Shown here one piece after another: positions 15,819-25,009 of a stretch of DNA of 64,000 bases. Numbering within the stretch: the first letter of the stretch is position 1; every line of letters starts with the position of its first letter. The notes under the pieces were generated by a model. The model was not told the origin of the DNA and ran no database searches. It saw only the letters and a list, made by a program, of their open reading frames with translations. The stretch spans positions 43,506 to 107,505 of the forward strand of contig NZ_JRFE01000001.1 in assembly GCF_000756305.1 (NCBI RefSeq). Direction: 5' to 3'. A program made the translations under genes and the position numbers. The stretch comes from Myxosarcina sp. GI1. Its GTDB lineage: Bacteria > Cyanobacteriota > Cyanobacteriia > Cyanobacteriales > Xenococcaceae.

Positions 15819-18323
15819 CTATATTTCTGCTGTCGGCGGTTCGGATTCATTTTTATAGCGATCGCTTAACAATTTTGTCGTGGCTGCTGCCGATAGAGCG
15901 GGACTAGTCCAAAAACCCCGCATCCTCTCGTATTTAAAACTGCGTATCAATTCAACCTGTTCTTCAACTTCTAGATCTTCTGCTACGATTTCCCAATTAA
16001 GTCTTTTACCAAGCTCGACCAAAGTAGAAATAATTGCTAAATCCTGTGGGTTGTCTTTTAGTTCTCGAACTAAGTAAGGGTCGATTTTCAAAATATCACA
16101 GGACAGTTTTTTTAGCATCTCCAAAGAGTAAAAATCGGTTGCTAGATTGGAAATTGAAATACAAACTCCTAACTTTTTTAACTGCTCTATAGTTTGTTGC
16201 GAATATTGAATATTCGCCATTAGCGCAGCTATAGAAATATTTAACTCTAGTAGCTCGGGTTCTAGTTTTGTCTCGGTAAGAATTCTTTTAATTACCGCAG
16301 ATAAATTTAGCTGCTGAAACTGTATTGGAGAAAGTGCTACTACAGCTTTTATCTCAGGTAGTCCTGACTCTTGCCAAGTTTTATTTTGCCTGCAAACGGT
16401 TTTTATAATCCATTCGCCTAAAGAAATAATTAATCCTGTTTGTTCGGCTACTTTGATAATGCTGGTTGCAGAAACTTCACTTAATTCTGAGTGTTCCCAA
16501 CTAACCGAAACTTTAACCGACTGTATCTCTTTAGTGTCAATGCTAGCCTGGGGTTGATAGCAAAGTTCTAGTTCTTCTCGCTCTACGGCTTTGTACAAAA
16601 GTTCTTCAAGCTTTAATAATGTTAAAGCTTGAGAATTTACACTAGAGTTGTAAAATCGATATTTATCATTATCTTTTTGAGCTTGATGAAGAGCTAGATC
16701 GGCATTGTTTAGTAAAGCATTTAGTTCGGTTCCATCTTGGGGATAAATAGCAATACCTACATTACTTTTAAGAGTAAAATAATAGTCGCCAATTTTAAAA
16801 GGTTCTTTTAAAGACTGTTGGATTCTGTTGCTGACTTTGGCAGTTTCTTCTACTGTATCTACTGGGGTTAATAGCAAAGCAAACTTGTTCTTGTGCCAGC
16901 GAACTACTGTATCTCCCAAACGAGAATTAGCACGCAATCTTTCTTCTACATTTGCCAACAGAATATCATTGTTTTCTCGCCCCAGGTTGCTCTCAAATTC
17001 TGGCAATAAATCTAGATTGAGAAACATTACTGCCAACAGCTTTTGATATCTTTTGGCATTAGCCACTGCCGAAGTTAGCTGTTGATAAAAAATATCTTTG
17101 TAACTTAAATTAGTTTCTAAATAATTTGTAGGTACATAATTTTCTACTGCCAGCCGGTCGATAACCAGACAAAACATCTTACTATTACTGCTATCGATCG
17201 CACTAATTTTAATATTAACTTCAAGTTCTGTTCCGTTTTGATGCCGCAACAAACAAGTACCAATCAAACCGATTTTTTCTGCTACGGCTTGTTGTAAATT
17301 TGCTGCTAGCTTTTCTGGCTCAAAGCTTAAATCGTATACGGTCATACCTACTATTTCTTCTACGGTATACCCTAGCAGCATCGAACTCATGGGATTGGCT
17401 TCAACAATATTTTTGCTTATTTCATCGACAATAATAATTGCTTCGGAAACTTTTCTAGTTACGGTTTGATAAATCGCTTGTTTCGCCAACAGCTTTTTGT
17501 CTAATTTTTTTTGCTGAGTAAGATCGACTAAATAACTTCTAATTAATTTGCTATTTGGAAAGTAACGAGCTATTTGTTGATAGGTTTTGTCTTCTATCGC
17601 TACTTCTCTAGTCAGAGTACGGTTGTTATTAATATTGCATAAAGAAATCAAATCTTTTAATACGGGATGATTTAATTTTTGCTGCTGAATTGTTGGCAAG
17701 ACCTCGTTTGCTATTGAGTTTAAGTATTTAATTTGACCGTATAGATCGATGGCGATGGTGGGCAAGGGACATAATTCGGCAAAACTAATAAATTCTGGTT
17801 CTGAGTCAGTATTGTAAGTTAACTCGTGAGAAGATGAATATACAGTTTCGCGATCGAGAAGAGTTGTACGACCGTTATTTTGTGAAATTACAGTAGCAGA
17901 TTGATTTTCAAAAGCCAAACTATCTTCTAGTTTTTCAACGTCAGACAAACTGGCAACAATACGATATCTGGCAGCAGCATCGGCGCTAAATCGAATCATG
18001 TCTCCGTCTTTTAGTTCGTGAATTAAACTTTTTTTATCGTTGACTAAAACCCCGTTACGGCTTTTATTACCCTGCAAATCGCCATCTAAAAGCCAATAAG
18101 AATACTGGTTGTTTTTTAAATCGGTTCTTCTGAGCAAAGTTGCATGATGACGAGACATTTTTAGACAGGAAAAAATAATATCGTTGCTAGAATGTCGCCC
18201 GATTGAATAATTAGGTAGCGTTAACTCAATGGTTCTTCTTTCCGTAGAATCTTCAATTACTAAGATATGGTGAACTTTTTCTGTGTTGACTTGTTGAGTG
18301 TTGTAAAGAGATTGTTTATCCAT
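15819..18323 (-). CDS. FHA-PAS-GGDEF-EAL protein with both catalytic motifs degenerate
   Basis: 834 residues. Order: an FHA domain (about 15-115, with IGRHSSNDIIF and MSRHHATLL), a first PAS-like region near 175-270, a second PAS (about 285-400), a GGDEF-fold domain (about 405-560) and an EAL-fold domain (about 570-825). The GGDEF loop reads HKNKF. The EAL signature position reads KVSVSWEHSE, and the usual DDFGTGYSSL is replaced by SNLATDFYSLE. So neither cyclic-di-GMP synthesis nor hydrolysis is expected; it may be a ligand-binding or scaffold protein reading phosphothreonine through FHA. Start ATG 18323. Single gene, converging on the mtnA operon. Confidence 0.82.
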   Translation of the reverse strand: MDKQSLYNTQQVNTEKVHHILVIEDSTERRTIELTLPNYSIGRHSSNDIIFSCLKMSRHHATLLRRTDLKNNQYSYWLLDGDLQGNKSRNGVLVNDKKSLIHELKDGDMIRFSADAAARYRIVASLSDVEKLEDSLAFENQSATVISQNNGRTTLLDRETVYSSSHELTYNTDSEPEFISFAELCPLPTIAIDLYGQIKYLNSIANEVLPTIQQQKLNHPVLKDLISLCNINNNRTLTREVAIEDKTYQQIARYFPNSKLIRSYLVDLTQQKKLDKKLLAKQAIYQTVTRKVSEAIIIVDEISKNIVEANPMSSMLLGYTVEEIVGMTVYDLSFEPEKLAANLQQAVAEKIGLIGTCLLRHQNGTELEVNIKISAIDSSNSKMFCLVIDRLAVENYVPTNYLETNLSYKDIFYQQLTSAVANAKRYQKLLAVMFLNLDLLPEFESNLGRENNDILLANVEERLRANSRLGDTVVRWHKNKFALLLTPVDTVEETAKVSNRIQQSLKEPFKIGDYYFTLKSNVGIAIYPQDGTELNALLNNADLALHQAQKDNDKYRFYNSSVNSQALTLLKLEELLYKAVEREELELCYQPQASIDTKEIQSVKVSVSWEHSELSEVSATSIIKVAEQTGLIISLGEWIIKTVCRQNKTWQESGLPEIKAVVALSPIQFQQLNLSAVIKRILTETKLEPELLELNISIAALMANIQYSQQTIEQLKKLGVCISISNLATDFYSLEMLKKLSCDILKIDPYLVRELKDNPQDLAIISTLVELGKRLNWEIVAEDLEVEEQVELIRSFKYERMRGFWTSPALSAAATTKLLSDRYKNESEPPTAEI

Positions 18324-18692
18324 GTTTCTTGAGTAATTGCCAATACTGATGTTCCAGTTATATTAGGAATAGAACTAAAGCCAGCAAAATTTATATTTAT
18401 TGTTGCCGTGTTAACAGCTTTCGAGTATTAAACTGAAAATGTCAATTTTATTGTTCCCCGAAACTCCGACAAAATATCAAAGTCAGTAAAACTTTTACCG
18501 CAATCCTCGATCGCGCGAGGTATGGTTTAAATGTAATAGCGACGATAACCCGATAAAGAACGAGATATCGCCGCTGTTAACTTTTCGATGAACAATTTTT
18601 GTTTCAACAGCTAAACTCAGCAGTTAAACTTGACTGTTCGCTGTTCACTGTTAATTGCTGAAGGTATCTACTCAATCGAAAATTACCGTCCG
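18324..18692. other. Intergenic region with short direct repeats
   Basis: 369 bases between the FHA/EAL gene start and the HtrA gene end. It must hold the promoter for the former. Near 18630-18660 short words repeat (CTGTTCGCTGTTCACTGTTAA), a degenerate 7-8 base tandem pattern. No gene or confident terminator found. Confidence 0.4.
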
Positions 18693-19898
18693 TTAAGAAT
18701 TACTTTCTAACTGAGCAGTAACAACTCTTAATTTCAGAGAGCGATCGCCGCGTACGACCTCAAACTTCAAACTAGAATTCAAGCCACTGTTTTCCACTAA
18801 TGTTTGCAGTTCGCTGGCACCAGCAATCGGTTTATCGTCAATCGCTACAATAACATCACCGCGTCGAATGCCTGCTGCTTCGGCAGGAGTGTTAGGCAGA
18901 ACTCTAACTACTAATACCCCTTCTACTTCAGGAACAAAGAAAGGCGAGTTAGAATCTTGATTGTTCTGTCTGGCAAGTTCGGGAGTCAAAGTGACCATTT
19001 GCACGCCAACATAAGGATGGGGAATTTTCTTACCAGCAGCTAGAGTATCTTTTAACGCTTTAACTTTATCTATAGGTATGGCAAAGCCAATTCCATTAGC
19101 ATCAGCGCGAATTGCCGTGTTAATGCCAATAACTTCGCCGCGTTCGTTTAACAAAGGTCCGCCAGAATTACCGGGATTGATTGCCGCATCAGTTTGCAGA
19201 AAATCGATGCGTTTATCGGGGATACCTACCTGTGCTGAAGTGCGAGTCAGGGTACTGATAATACCCAAAGTAACAGTATTATTTAAGCCAACAGGGTTGC
19301 CTACGGCAATCGCCCAGTCACCAACTTTCAGGTTACTAGAATTACCCAAAGGAGCAACGGGTAACTCCGATCCTTGAGGATCGATTTTTACTACCGCTAA
19401 ATCGGTTACTTCATCGGTTCCTCGAACAGTCCCTTCAAACTCTCGTCCATCTTTAAGAGTTACTAAAACACGGTCGGCTTTACTAACTACGTGAGCGTTA
19501 GTTAAAATAATGCCGCTCTTATCAGTAATAAATCCCGAACCCTGTCCTCTAAGCTGTCTTTCGGTAGGATACTGTTGCCCGAAGCGATCGCCAAAAAAAT
19601 CGCGAAAAAAAGGATCTTCAAAAAATGGCTCGACTTTACGAGTAACAGTTCTTTCGGTATCGATCCTGACTACAGCAGGACCCGAACGTGCTACTGCGCT
19701 ACCGACGAAGTTAGTAGAAGTTTCAGGCTCTACCTGTAAAGCAACTCGCTCTGCTCTTTCTTCTAGCTTCGGCTGGGGAGTGAGTAGAGTATCTGCTTGA
19801 GAAGACATTACTCTCAAACCCCCAAAGGTTAAAATGACTCCTAAAAAAAGTGCTGTAAGATGAGTTGCTACTTTACCTAGAAATCTTAGCTGATTCAT
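18693..19898 (-). CDS. HtrA/HhoA/HhoB-type serine protease (Deg family)
   Basis: 401 residues from the ATG at 19898; the frame is open to 19973 but the added residues run into the hairpin repeat and the ATG at 19898 gives a clean signal-anchor (HLTALFLGVILTFGGL). The trypsin-like triad is H136 in LTNAHVV, D166 in TDLAVVKI and S245 in NPGNSGGPLL. A single PDZ domain follows (about 300-395, PAEAAGIRRGDVIVAIDDKPI). It degrades misfolded proteins in the periplasm or at the thylakoid membrane. It lies divergent to an Hsp70-like gene. Which of the three cyanobacterial Deg paralogues it is cannot be decided here. Confidence 0.92.
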   Translation of the reverse strand: MNQLRFLGKVATHLTALFLGVILTFGGLRVMSSQADTLLTPQPKLEERAERVALQVEPETSTNFVGSAVARSGPAVVRIDTERTVTRKVEPFFEDPFFRDFFGDRFGQQYPTERQLRGQGSGFITDKSGIILTNAHVVSKADRVLVTLKDGREFEGTVRGTDEVTDLAVVKIDPQGSELPVAPLGNSSNLKVGDWAIAVGNPVGLNNTVTLGIISTLTRTSAQVGIPDKRIDFLQTDAAINPGNSGGPLLNERGEVIGINTAIRADANGIGFAIPIDKVKALKDTLAAGKKIPHPYVGVQMVTLTPELARQNNQDSNSPFFVPEVEGVLVVRVLPNTPAEAAGIRRGDVIVAIDDKPIAGASELQTLVENSGLNSSLKFEVVRGDRSLKLRVVTAQLESNS

Positions 19899-19966
19899 TG
19901 TTGTAAATCGATTGATAAATAATATAGGATACAGGGTTTTCACAAACGCAATGGGAACAAACTCCG

Positions 19967-20048
19967 CTGTCAAGCGACGAGACCCACAGAGGCTCAGCCC
20001 CTAACGGGGGTAGAAGCAAAGCTTTAAAGCGTCGCTAAGACGTGACAG
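19967..20048 (+). repeat. Hairpin repeat family, divergent copy 4 (82 bp)
   Basis: Bounded by CTGTCA and TGACAG. The outer stem is AGCGACG/CGTCGCT, and AGACCCACAGAGGCT is shared with copies 1 and 2. Inside lie small hairpins CCCC-TAAC-GGGG and AAGC-AAA-GCTT. Unlike the other copies it sits between divergent genes (HtrA minus, Hsp70-like plus), in the region that should contain both promoters. Confidence 0.65.
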
Positions 20049-20192
20049 AATGTCTTGCATACGACTATAGCAATTCTCTCTCTCAGTCAGATAGATCGCA
20101 ATTTCTTACTTTTGTTCGATTACGTATATTAGCGATAAAGTTAAGGTAATTTAACTAAGTAATCGTATAATTACGCAATTTTCATTTTTTGG

Positions 20193-21797
20193 ATGGGAAG
20201 CAATTCAATTTCAACTAGTTTTTATGCCATTGACTTTGGTACTAGCAACACAGCAATTGCTCGCTGGAACGCTGCTACTGAACAAGCAGAAATGGTTGAC
20301 CTGGGAGAACTCTCTCAGTCAATTACCAAGTTACCTCCTTTAATTCCCAGCTTAGTATATGTCGAAGATGCCAGCCAGGAACGAGTTGTGGTCGGACAAA
20401 CAGTGCGCGATCGCGGTTTGGATATGGTTAATGAGCCACGTTTTTTTCGCAGTTTCAAACGAGGAATCGGTTCGCCCATTCAAGGTTTTTTGCCCCAGCT
20501 AGACCAAAAGACTCTTTCTTTCGAGCAGATAGGAGCTTGGTTTCTACACAAATTAATTGTGCAGTTGCAAGACAATACAGAGACAATTCAATCGTTGGTT
20601 TTAACCGTACCAGTAGATAGTTTTGAAGCTTATCGCCATTGGTTGACTGGGGTTTTTGAATCTTTAGCGGTAGAACAAATCAGAATCTTAGACGAACCGA
20701 CAGCCGCAGCACTCGGTTATGATGCGACGGATAAAGAATTACTGTTGGTAGTAGACTTTGGTGGTGGTACGTTGGATCTTTCTTTGGTCAGGCTGGCAGA
20801 AAATCCTCAGCCTCAAGGTTTTAAACTTAATTGGCAGCGGATTTGGGGCAACGACAAGCCTCAGAAACCACTAGCTCGCGTACTAGCTAAGGCGGGACAA
20901 AATCTTGGCGGTTCGGATATCGATCGCTGGCTGGTCGATTATTTTTATAGTACTCAGGGTTTGCCTAAAACTTCTCTAATCGAGCGTTTGGCAGAAAGGT
21001 TGAAAATTAAGCTGTCTTCTCAGTCTTCTGCCTCGGAAGTATATTTTAATGACGAAACCCTGGAAAGCTACGAACTAAATTTAGACCGCGATCGCTTTGA
21101 AGACATATTGCGACAGCAGCAGTTTTTCGAGCGGCTAGATGAGTCTATGGAACAGGTAATTCAACAAGCAAGGCGTAATGGAATTGAAGTTGAAGATATT
21201 GACGGCGTGTTACTAGTAGGCGGTTCCGTACAAATTCCTGCGGTACGCAGTTGGATCTCTAAATATTTTGACGAAAACAAGCTTTTTGGCGATTGTCCTT
21301 ATGAAGCTATTGTCAAAGGAGCTTTGCAGGTAGCTAAAAACAATGAAGTTAAAGATTTTCTCTACCATAGCTATGGGATTCGCTATTGGAATCGCCGTCA
21401 AAACTGTCATAGTTGGCATTCAATTATTAACACAGGGCAGCCTTATCCCTTAGAACGCCCAGTAGAACTAATTCTGGGAGCTTCAACAGATAATCAAACC
21501 AGCCTCGAATTGATTATTGGCGAACTAGGTTCGACAACCAGTGCTACTGAAGTATATTTTGATGGCGAAAGGCTGGTAACTCGCGCCGCTAAACCCGATA
21601 CGGCTACTGTATTACCTCTCAACGATCGAGATGGAGCTAGAACTATTGCCAAGCTAGAACCACCAGGAAATCCTGGTAGCGATCGGCTCAAAATAGTTTT
21701 TGAAGTAGATGAAGGACGATATTTACGTATTTCGGTTGAAGATTTACTTACTCAGCAAACTTTATTAAATCATCATATAGTAGCACGATTGAAATAA
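20193..21797 (+). CDS. Hsp70-like ATPase
   Basis: 534 residues. The actin-fold nucleotide-binding domain is complete: phosphate-1 loop FYAIDFGTSNTAI (about 11-23), phosphate-2 loop VVDFGGGTLDLSLV (about 187-200) and the adenosine loop VLLVGGSVQIPAV (about 343-355). The remaining ~150 residues are much shorter and different from the DnaK peptide-binding domain and lack a lid, so this is the short Hsp70 branch common in cyanobacteria rather than canonical DnaK. No dnaJ or grpE is near. The start ATG at 20193 has no clear Shine-Dalgarno. Role in protein folding is inferred from family only. Confidence 0.85.
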   Translation: MGSNSISTSFYAIDFGTSNTAIARWNAATEQAEMVDLGELSQSITKLPPLIPSLVYVEDASQERVVVGQTVRDRGLDMVNEPRFFRSFKRGIGSPIQGFLPQLDQKTLSFEQIGAWFLHKLIVQLQDNTETIQSLVLTVPVDSFEAYRHWLTGVFESLAVEQIRILDEPTAAALGYDATDKELLLVVDFGGGTLDLSLVRLAENPQPQGFKLNWQRIWGNDKPQKPLARVLAKAGQNLGGSDIDRWLVDYFYSTQGLPKTSLIERLAERLKIKLSSQSSASEVYFNDETLESYELNLDRDRFEDILRQQQFFERLDESMEQVIQQARRNGIEVEDIDGVLLVGGSVQIPAVRSWISKYFDENKLFGDCPYEAIVKGALQVAKNNEVKDFLYHSYGIRYWNRRQNCHSWHSIINTGQPYPLERPVELILGASTDNQTSLELIIGELGSTTSATEVYFDGERLVTRAAKPDTATVLPLNDRDGARTIAKLEPPGNPGSDRLKIVFEVDEGRYLRISVEDLLTQQTLLNHHIVARLK

Positions 21798-22038
21798 CTT
21801 CATCTGCTGTAATATATACTTAAGTAAACTTATTTAAATTAATGACAAAGGTATATACTCTATTTAATATTTATCGACCGAGTGTGTAAATTTGACACCA
21901 AAATAAGCGATACCAAATATATGTATTAAAAATACTTACAAATGTATTTTAAAGTATCGATGGCGGTAAAAATATCTAAGTAGATCCTATGAAAGGTACA
22001 AAGCTTACAACACTAATCTACTTAAATGAGGAGTGAAA

Positions 22039-22851
22039 ATGGAACGAATAAATATTTTAAATGTTCCGATTGATAATTGTAGTATGTCAGAGTTGATCGA
22101 AAAATTAAAAGTAGGTGGAGTTGTATTTACCCCCAATGTAGATCATTTAGTAAAGCTTCAAAAAGACAAAGAGTTTTATCATGTCTATCAACAGGCAGAT
22201 TATCGAGTTTGTGACAGCCAACTATTGTTTTTAGCATCACGGTTTCTCGGTCAACCTTTAATTGAAAAAATTTCAGGTTCGGATTTATTTCCTGCTTTTT
22301 GTCAATATTATAGTAAAGATAAAAATATTAAAATCTTTTTACTTGGAGGACTAGGTGATGTAGCGGCAAAAGCTCGCCAAAACATCAATACCAAAGCACG
22401 AAGAGAAATAGTTGTAGGTTCTTATTCTCCTCCTTTTGGTTTTGAAACGGATGAGGCAGAATGTCAAAAGATTATCGCGGCGATCGCTCGCTCTGGTGCC
22501 AACGTTTTAGCAGTAGGACTGGGAGCACCCAAACAAGAAAAATGGATTTACCAGTACAAATCTCAGCTAAAAAATATTAAAACTTTTTTTGCTATTGGTG
22601 CAACTCTCGATTTTGAAGCAGGTAATCTCAAGCGAGCACCAAAATGGATTAGTTTGGCTGGTTTAGAGTGGTTTTATCGGCTTTTATCAGAACCCAAACG
22701 ATTGTGGCGAAGATATTTGTTAGAAGACACTACTTTCTTTTTGCTAATTCTGAAGCAAAAAATAAAGTCTTATTACCACCCAATTGTGACAAAAAAAAGC
22801 GGTTTATTTAAAACAGAAAGAAGTAGTTCGACGGGACTGCGATCGCAATAA
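22039..22851 (+). CDS. WecG/TagA/CpsF-family glycosyltransferase
   Basis: 270 residues from the ATG at 22039, which sits 5 bases after GAGGAG; a GTG two codons earlier overlaps that site. Family features: TPNVDHLVKLQKD near the N-terminus with the catalytic-type aspartate, YRVCDSQLLFLASRFLG, a Rossmann-like IFLLGGLGDVAAKA, and the signature AVGLGAPKQEKWI. These enzymes add ManNAc or related sugars to undecaprenyl-linked GlcNAc in surface polymer synthesis. No other glycan genes are adjacent. The last ~50 residues form an amphipathic basic tail as in membrane-associated members. Substrate not determined. Confidence 0.88.
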   Translation: MERINILNVPIDNCSMSELIEKLKVGGVVFTPNVDHLVKLQKDKEFYHVYQQADYRVCDSQLLFLASRFLGQPLIEKISGSDLFPAFCQYYSKDKNIKIFLLGGLGDVAAKARQNINTKARREIVVGSYSPPFGFETDEAECQKIIAAIARSGANVLAVGLGAPKQEKWIYQYKSQLKNIKTFFAIGATLDFEAGNLKRAPKWISLAGLEWFYRLLSEPKRLWRRYLLEDTTFFLLILKQKIKSYYHPIVTKKSGLFKTERSSSTGLRSQ

Positions 22852-23347
22852 AAGCAAAAAAAATTTGTCTTTTTTTAGCTCGAATATAAAAATAACAATT
22901 ATTCCAAGTTCGAGACTCAATCTCTTAAACTTCTCACACCAACCTCACACAGCCATCGCCGCAATACTATTAACAATAAGGATCGTAAACTTTATAAAAC
23001 TGAAATTTGCTCTACTTGGTAAAACCAGATTGGTTTGAGAAAGTTCTAAGTCAGCAAATATTACGAATAAAAATATAATATCGTTTTGTATTTAATAGCT
23101 AGAGAAACAGCGTTGCTAAAATAAGTGCGAGTAAATTGCAACCAGTGTTAGTGATTTTCACCTCTGCTTTTTGACTTAATGATATTTAATTAAGTTTTTT
23201 ATCGATATCGGATAATTAATAATCGACTTTAAAAGTTTCGTAAAGCTTTGATAAAAATATTAATTTATAAATAGCTAAATATAGCTATATTTTAGGAAAT
23301 AAGACATACTGGGGGTGTGCAGATGACAAGTGGGAAGAGGAGAGCCA
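22852..23347. other. A/T-rich noncoding region
   Basis: About 500 bases before the small membrane ORF. It includes the stretch after the TagA-type gene with a run of A then T (22855-22877) that could act as a weak terminator, and a CTTCTCACACC word near 22930. No gene or known RNA recognised. Confidence 0.35.
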
Positions 23348-23509
23348 ATGTTAGAAAGAATAGTGCTAGCTGCGATTGTAACTTTTTGTGTCTATCTATA
23401 TTTAAATATAAATAATATAGGAGAAAAACCGCCGAGATCGTCTTTTATTGGCGGTAAATTTACTCACACTCCTAATCTATTAAGAAACACTCCGTTTTTT
23501 ACTAGGTAA
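23348..23509 (+). CDS. Small single-pass membrane protein, 53 residues
   Basis: Short ORF starting ATG at 23348, preceded by AGGAGAG with a 4-base gap, a good Shine-Dalgarno. It begins MLERIVLAAIVTFCVYLYLN, a hydrophobic segment long enough to span a membrane, followed by a hydrophilic tail with GEKPPRSSF, GGKFTHTPN and a basic end. Ends at TAA 23509. I do not know the family. The strong ribosome site and clean helix-plus-tail structure support it being real; conservation in other cyanobacteria would settle it. It lies alone between the TagA-type and TldE-type genes. Confidence 0.5.
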   Translation: MLERIVLAAIVTFCVYLYLNINNIGEKPPRSSFIGGKFTHTPNLLRNTPFFTR

Positions 23510-23644
23510 AAACTAGAATTTTCAATTATTGTTGACTATATTAACAGTTAAATAATTACTTATTATTACTGAGGACATCGGACAGATTGTTCGTTCGCTA
23601 AAAATTAAGTCGCCGATTTAAGCGCCTCGACAAACAAAGCAGAC

Positions 23645-24925
23645 ATGAGTAGTATCGAACAACTGTTAAAAATAGCTATAAACGCTAACGTAACGCATGC
23701 CGAAATCTATCAAATTAGAGGACAATCGCGTCAAATATTTTTTGAAGGAAATCGTCTCAAACAGTTAGAAAGTTCTCAATCAGAAGGTACGGCTTTAAGA
23801 GTATGGTCGAACGATCGCCAGGGTTTAGCAGTGGCATCTGGATTTATCGAACCAGAAACACTTGTAGCTAAAGCGATCGCACTTTCACAACTAAATCCTA
23901 TTGAAACCCCTGTCTTAACACCAGGCAGAACCGAAATTCATGCTGGTAATACTATCGATATTTCTATAGAAACACTAGTCGAGCTTGGCTTGACAGCAAT
24001 TGCCAACTTACGTGATGAATATCCCGAACTAGTCTGTTCGGCAGAATTTGAATGGGAACGGGAAACGACTACTTTGCTCAATTCTCAGGGTTTACGCTGT
24101 CAGTACAGCGGAACTTCAATCGCTTACTATATTGGTGCAGAATCGATTCGAGGAGAAGATTTCCTGGGTATATACGACGGTGAATACAGCAAACAGCCAT
24201 TAGAACTTGACAGTGTCGTTCAAAGAATACTGCAACGATTAGATTGGGCAAAAAACAACGTTACTCCTCCTGTAGGAAAAATGCCAGTCTTGTTTACGGC
24301 AAATGCAGCAACTATGCTTTGGGAAACCATTGAAGACGCATTAAATGGCAAAGAAGTTGCCGAAGGTTCTTCCCCTTGGAGCGATCGCCACCAAAACAAA
24401 GTAGTCTCAGAACTATTAACTCTTTCCCAACAGCCAGATAAAATACCCTACGATTGTCCCTTTGATGATGAAGGAACGCCTACACAAACTTTGGAAGTAA
24501 TTGTAGAAGGCGTTTTAAATCGGTTTTATTGCGATCGCGCTACAGGTAGAGAGTTAGGGATCGATACCACTGGTAATGGTTTTCGTCCCGACTTAGATAG
24601 CTATCCTACTCCCTCTTTAGTTAACTTGTGTGTTGAACCAGGGAAATATACTTGGAAAGAATTAGTTTCTCAATTAGATACGGGAATCATTATCGACCAA
24701 ATTTTAGGTGGTGGTGCCGATATTTCTGGTGACTTTTCAGTCAACGTAGATTTAGGCTATCGAGTACGGCAGGGCAAAATAGTCGGTCGAGTCAAAGATA
24801 CGGCAATTTCAGGAAATGTATATGAGGTTTTAAATCGGATCGTTGCTTTGGGAAATGAATGTACCTGGAATGGCTCTTATTACACACCTGCTTTGATTGT
24901 TGAAGAGGTATCGGTTGTGGGTTAG
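23645..24925 (+). CDS. TldE/PmbA-family protein (TldD partner subunit)
   Basis: 426 residues. TldD/TldE form a heterodimeric protease; TldD carries the zinc HExxxH motif and TldE/PmbA does not. No HExxxH is seen here, so this is the TldE side. Family features: ALRVWSNDRQGLAVASGF (about 50-67), a central AAFD/ANAATMLWETIEDALNGKEVAEG segment and the C-terminal GGGADISGDFSVNVDLGYRVRQGKIVG. Known roles are processing of peptides such as microcins and general peptide clearance. No tldD is in the window, so the partner must lie elsewhere. Start ATG 23645. Confidence 0.88.
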   Translation: MSSIEQLLKIAINANVTHAEIYQIRGQSRQIFFEGNRLKQLESSQSEGTALRVWSNDRQGLAVASGFIEPETLVAKAIALSQLNPIETPVLTPGRTEIHAGNTIDISIETLVELGLTAIANLRDEYPELVCSAEFEWERETTTLLNSQGLRCQYSGTSIAYYIGAESIRGEDFLGIYDGEYSKQPLELDSVVQRILQRLDWAKNNVTPPVGKMPVLFTANAATMLWETIEDALNGKEVAEGSSPWSDRHQNKVVSELLTLSQQPDKIPYDCPFDDEGTPTQTLEVIVEGVLNRFYCDRATGRELGIDTTGNGFRPDLDSYPTPSLVNLCVEPGKYTWKELVSQLDTGIIIDQILGGGADISGDFSVNVDLGYRVRQGKIVGRVKDTAISGNVYEVLNRIVALGNECTWNGSYYTPALIVEEVSVVG

Positions 24926-25009
24926 ATCGATGAACAGGGAACAGGGAACATTGACCATTAAACATTGATAAATGCTAAATGATAAACGTTTAATGTTAAA
25001 TGAAATGAT

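Noticed and set aside
22929..22940. ACTTCTCACACC, similar to the Yfr1 small-RNA core ACTCCTCACAC
   Set aside because: One mismatch in the core and no flanking stem-loop or T-tract; the Yfr1 layout needs hairpins on both sides.
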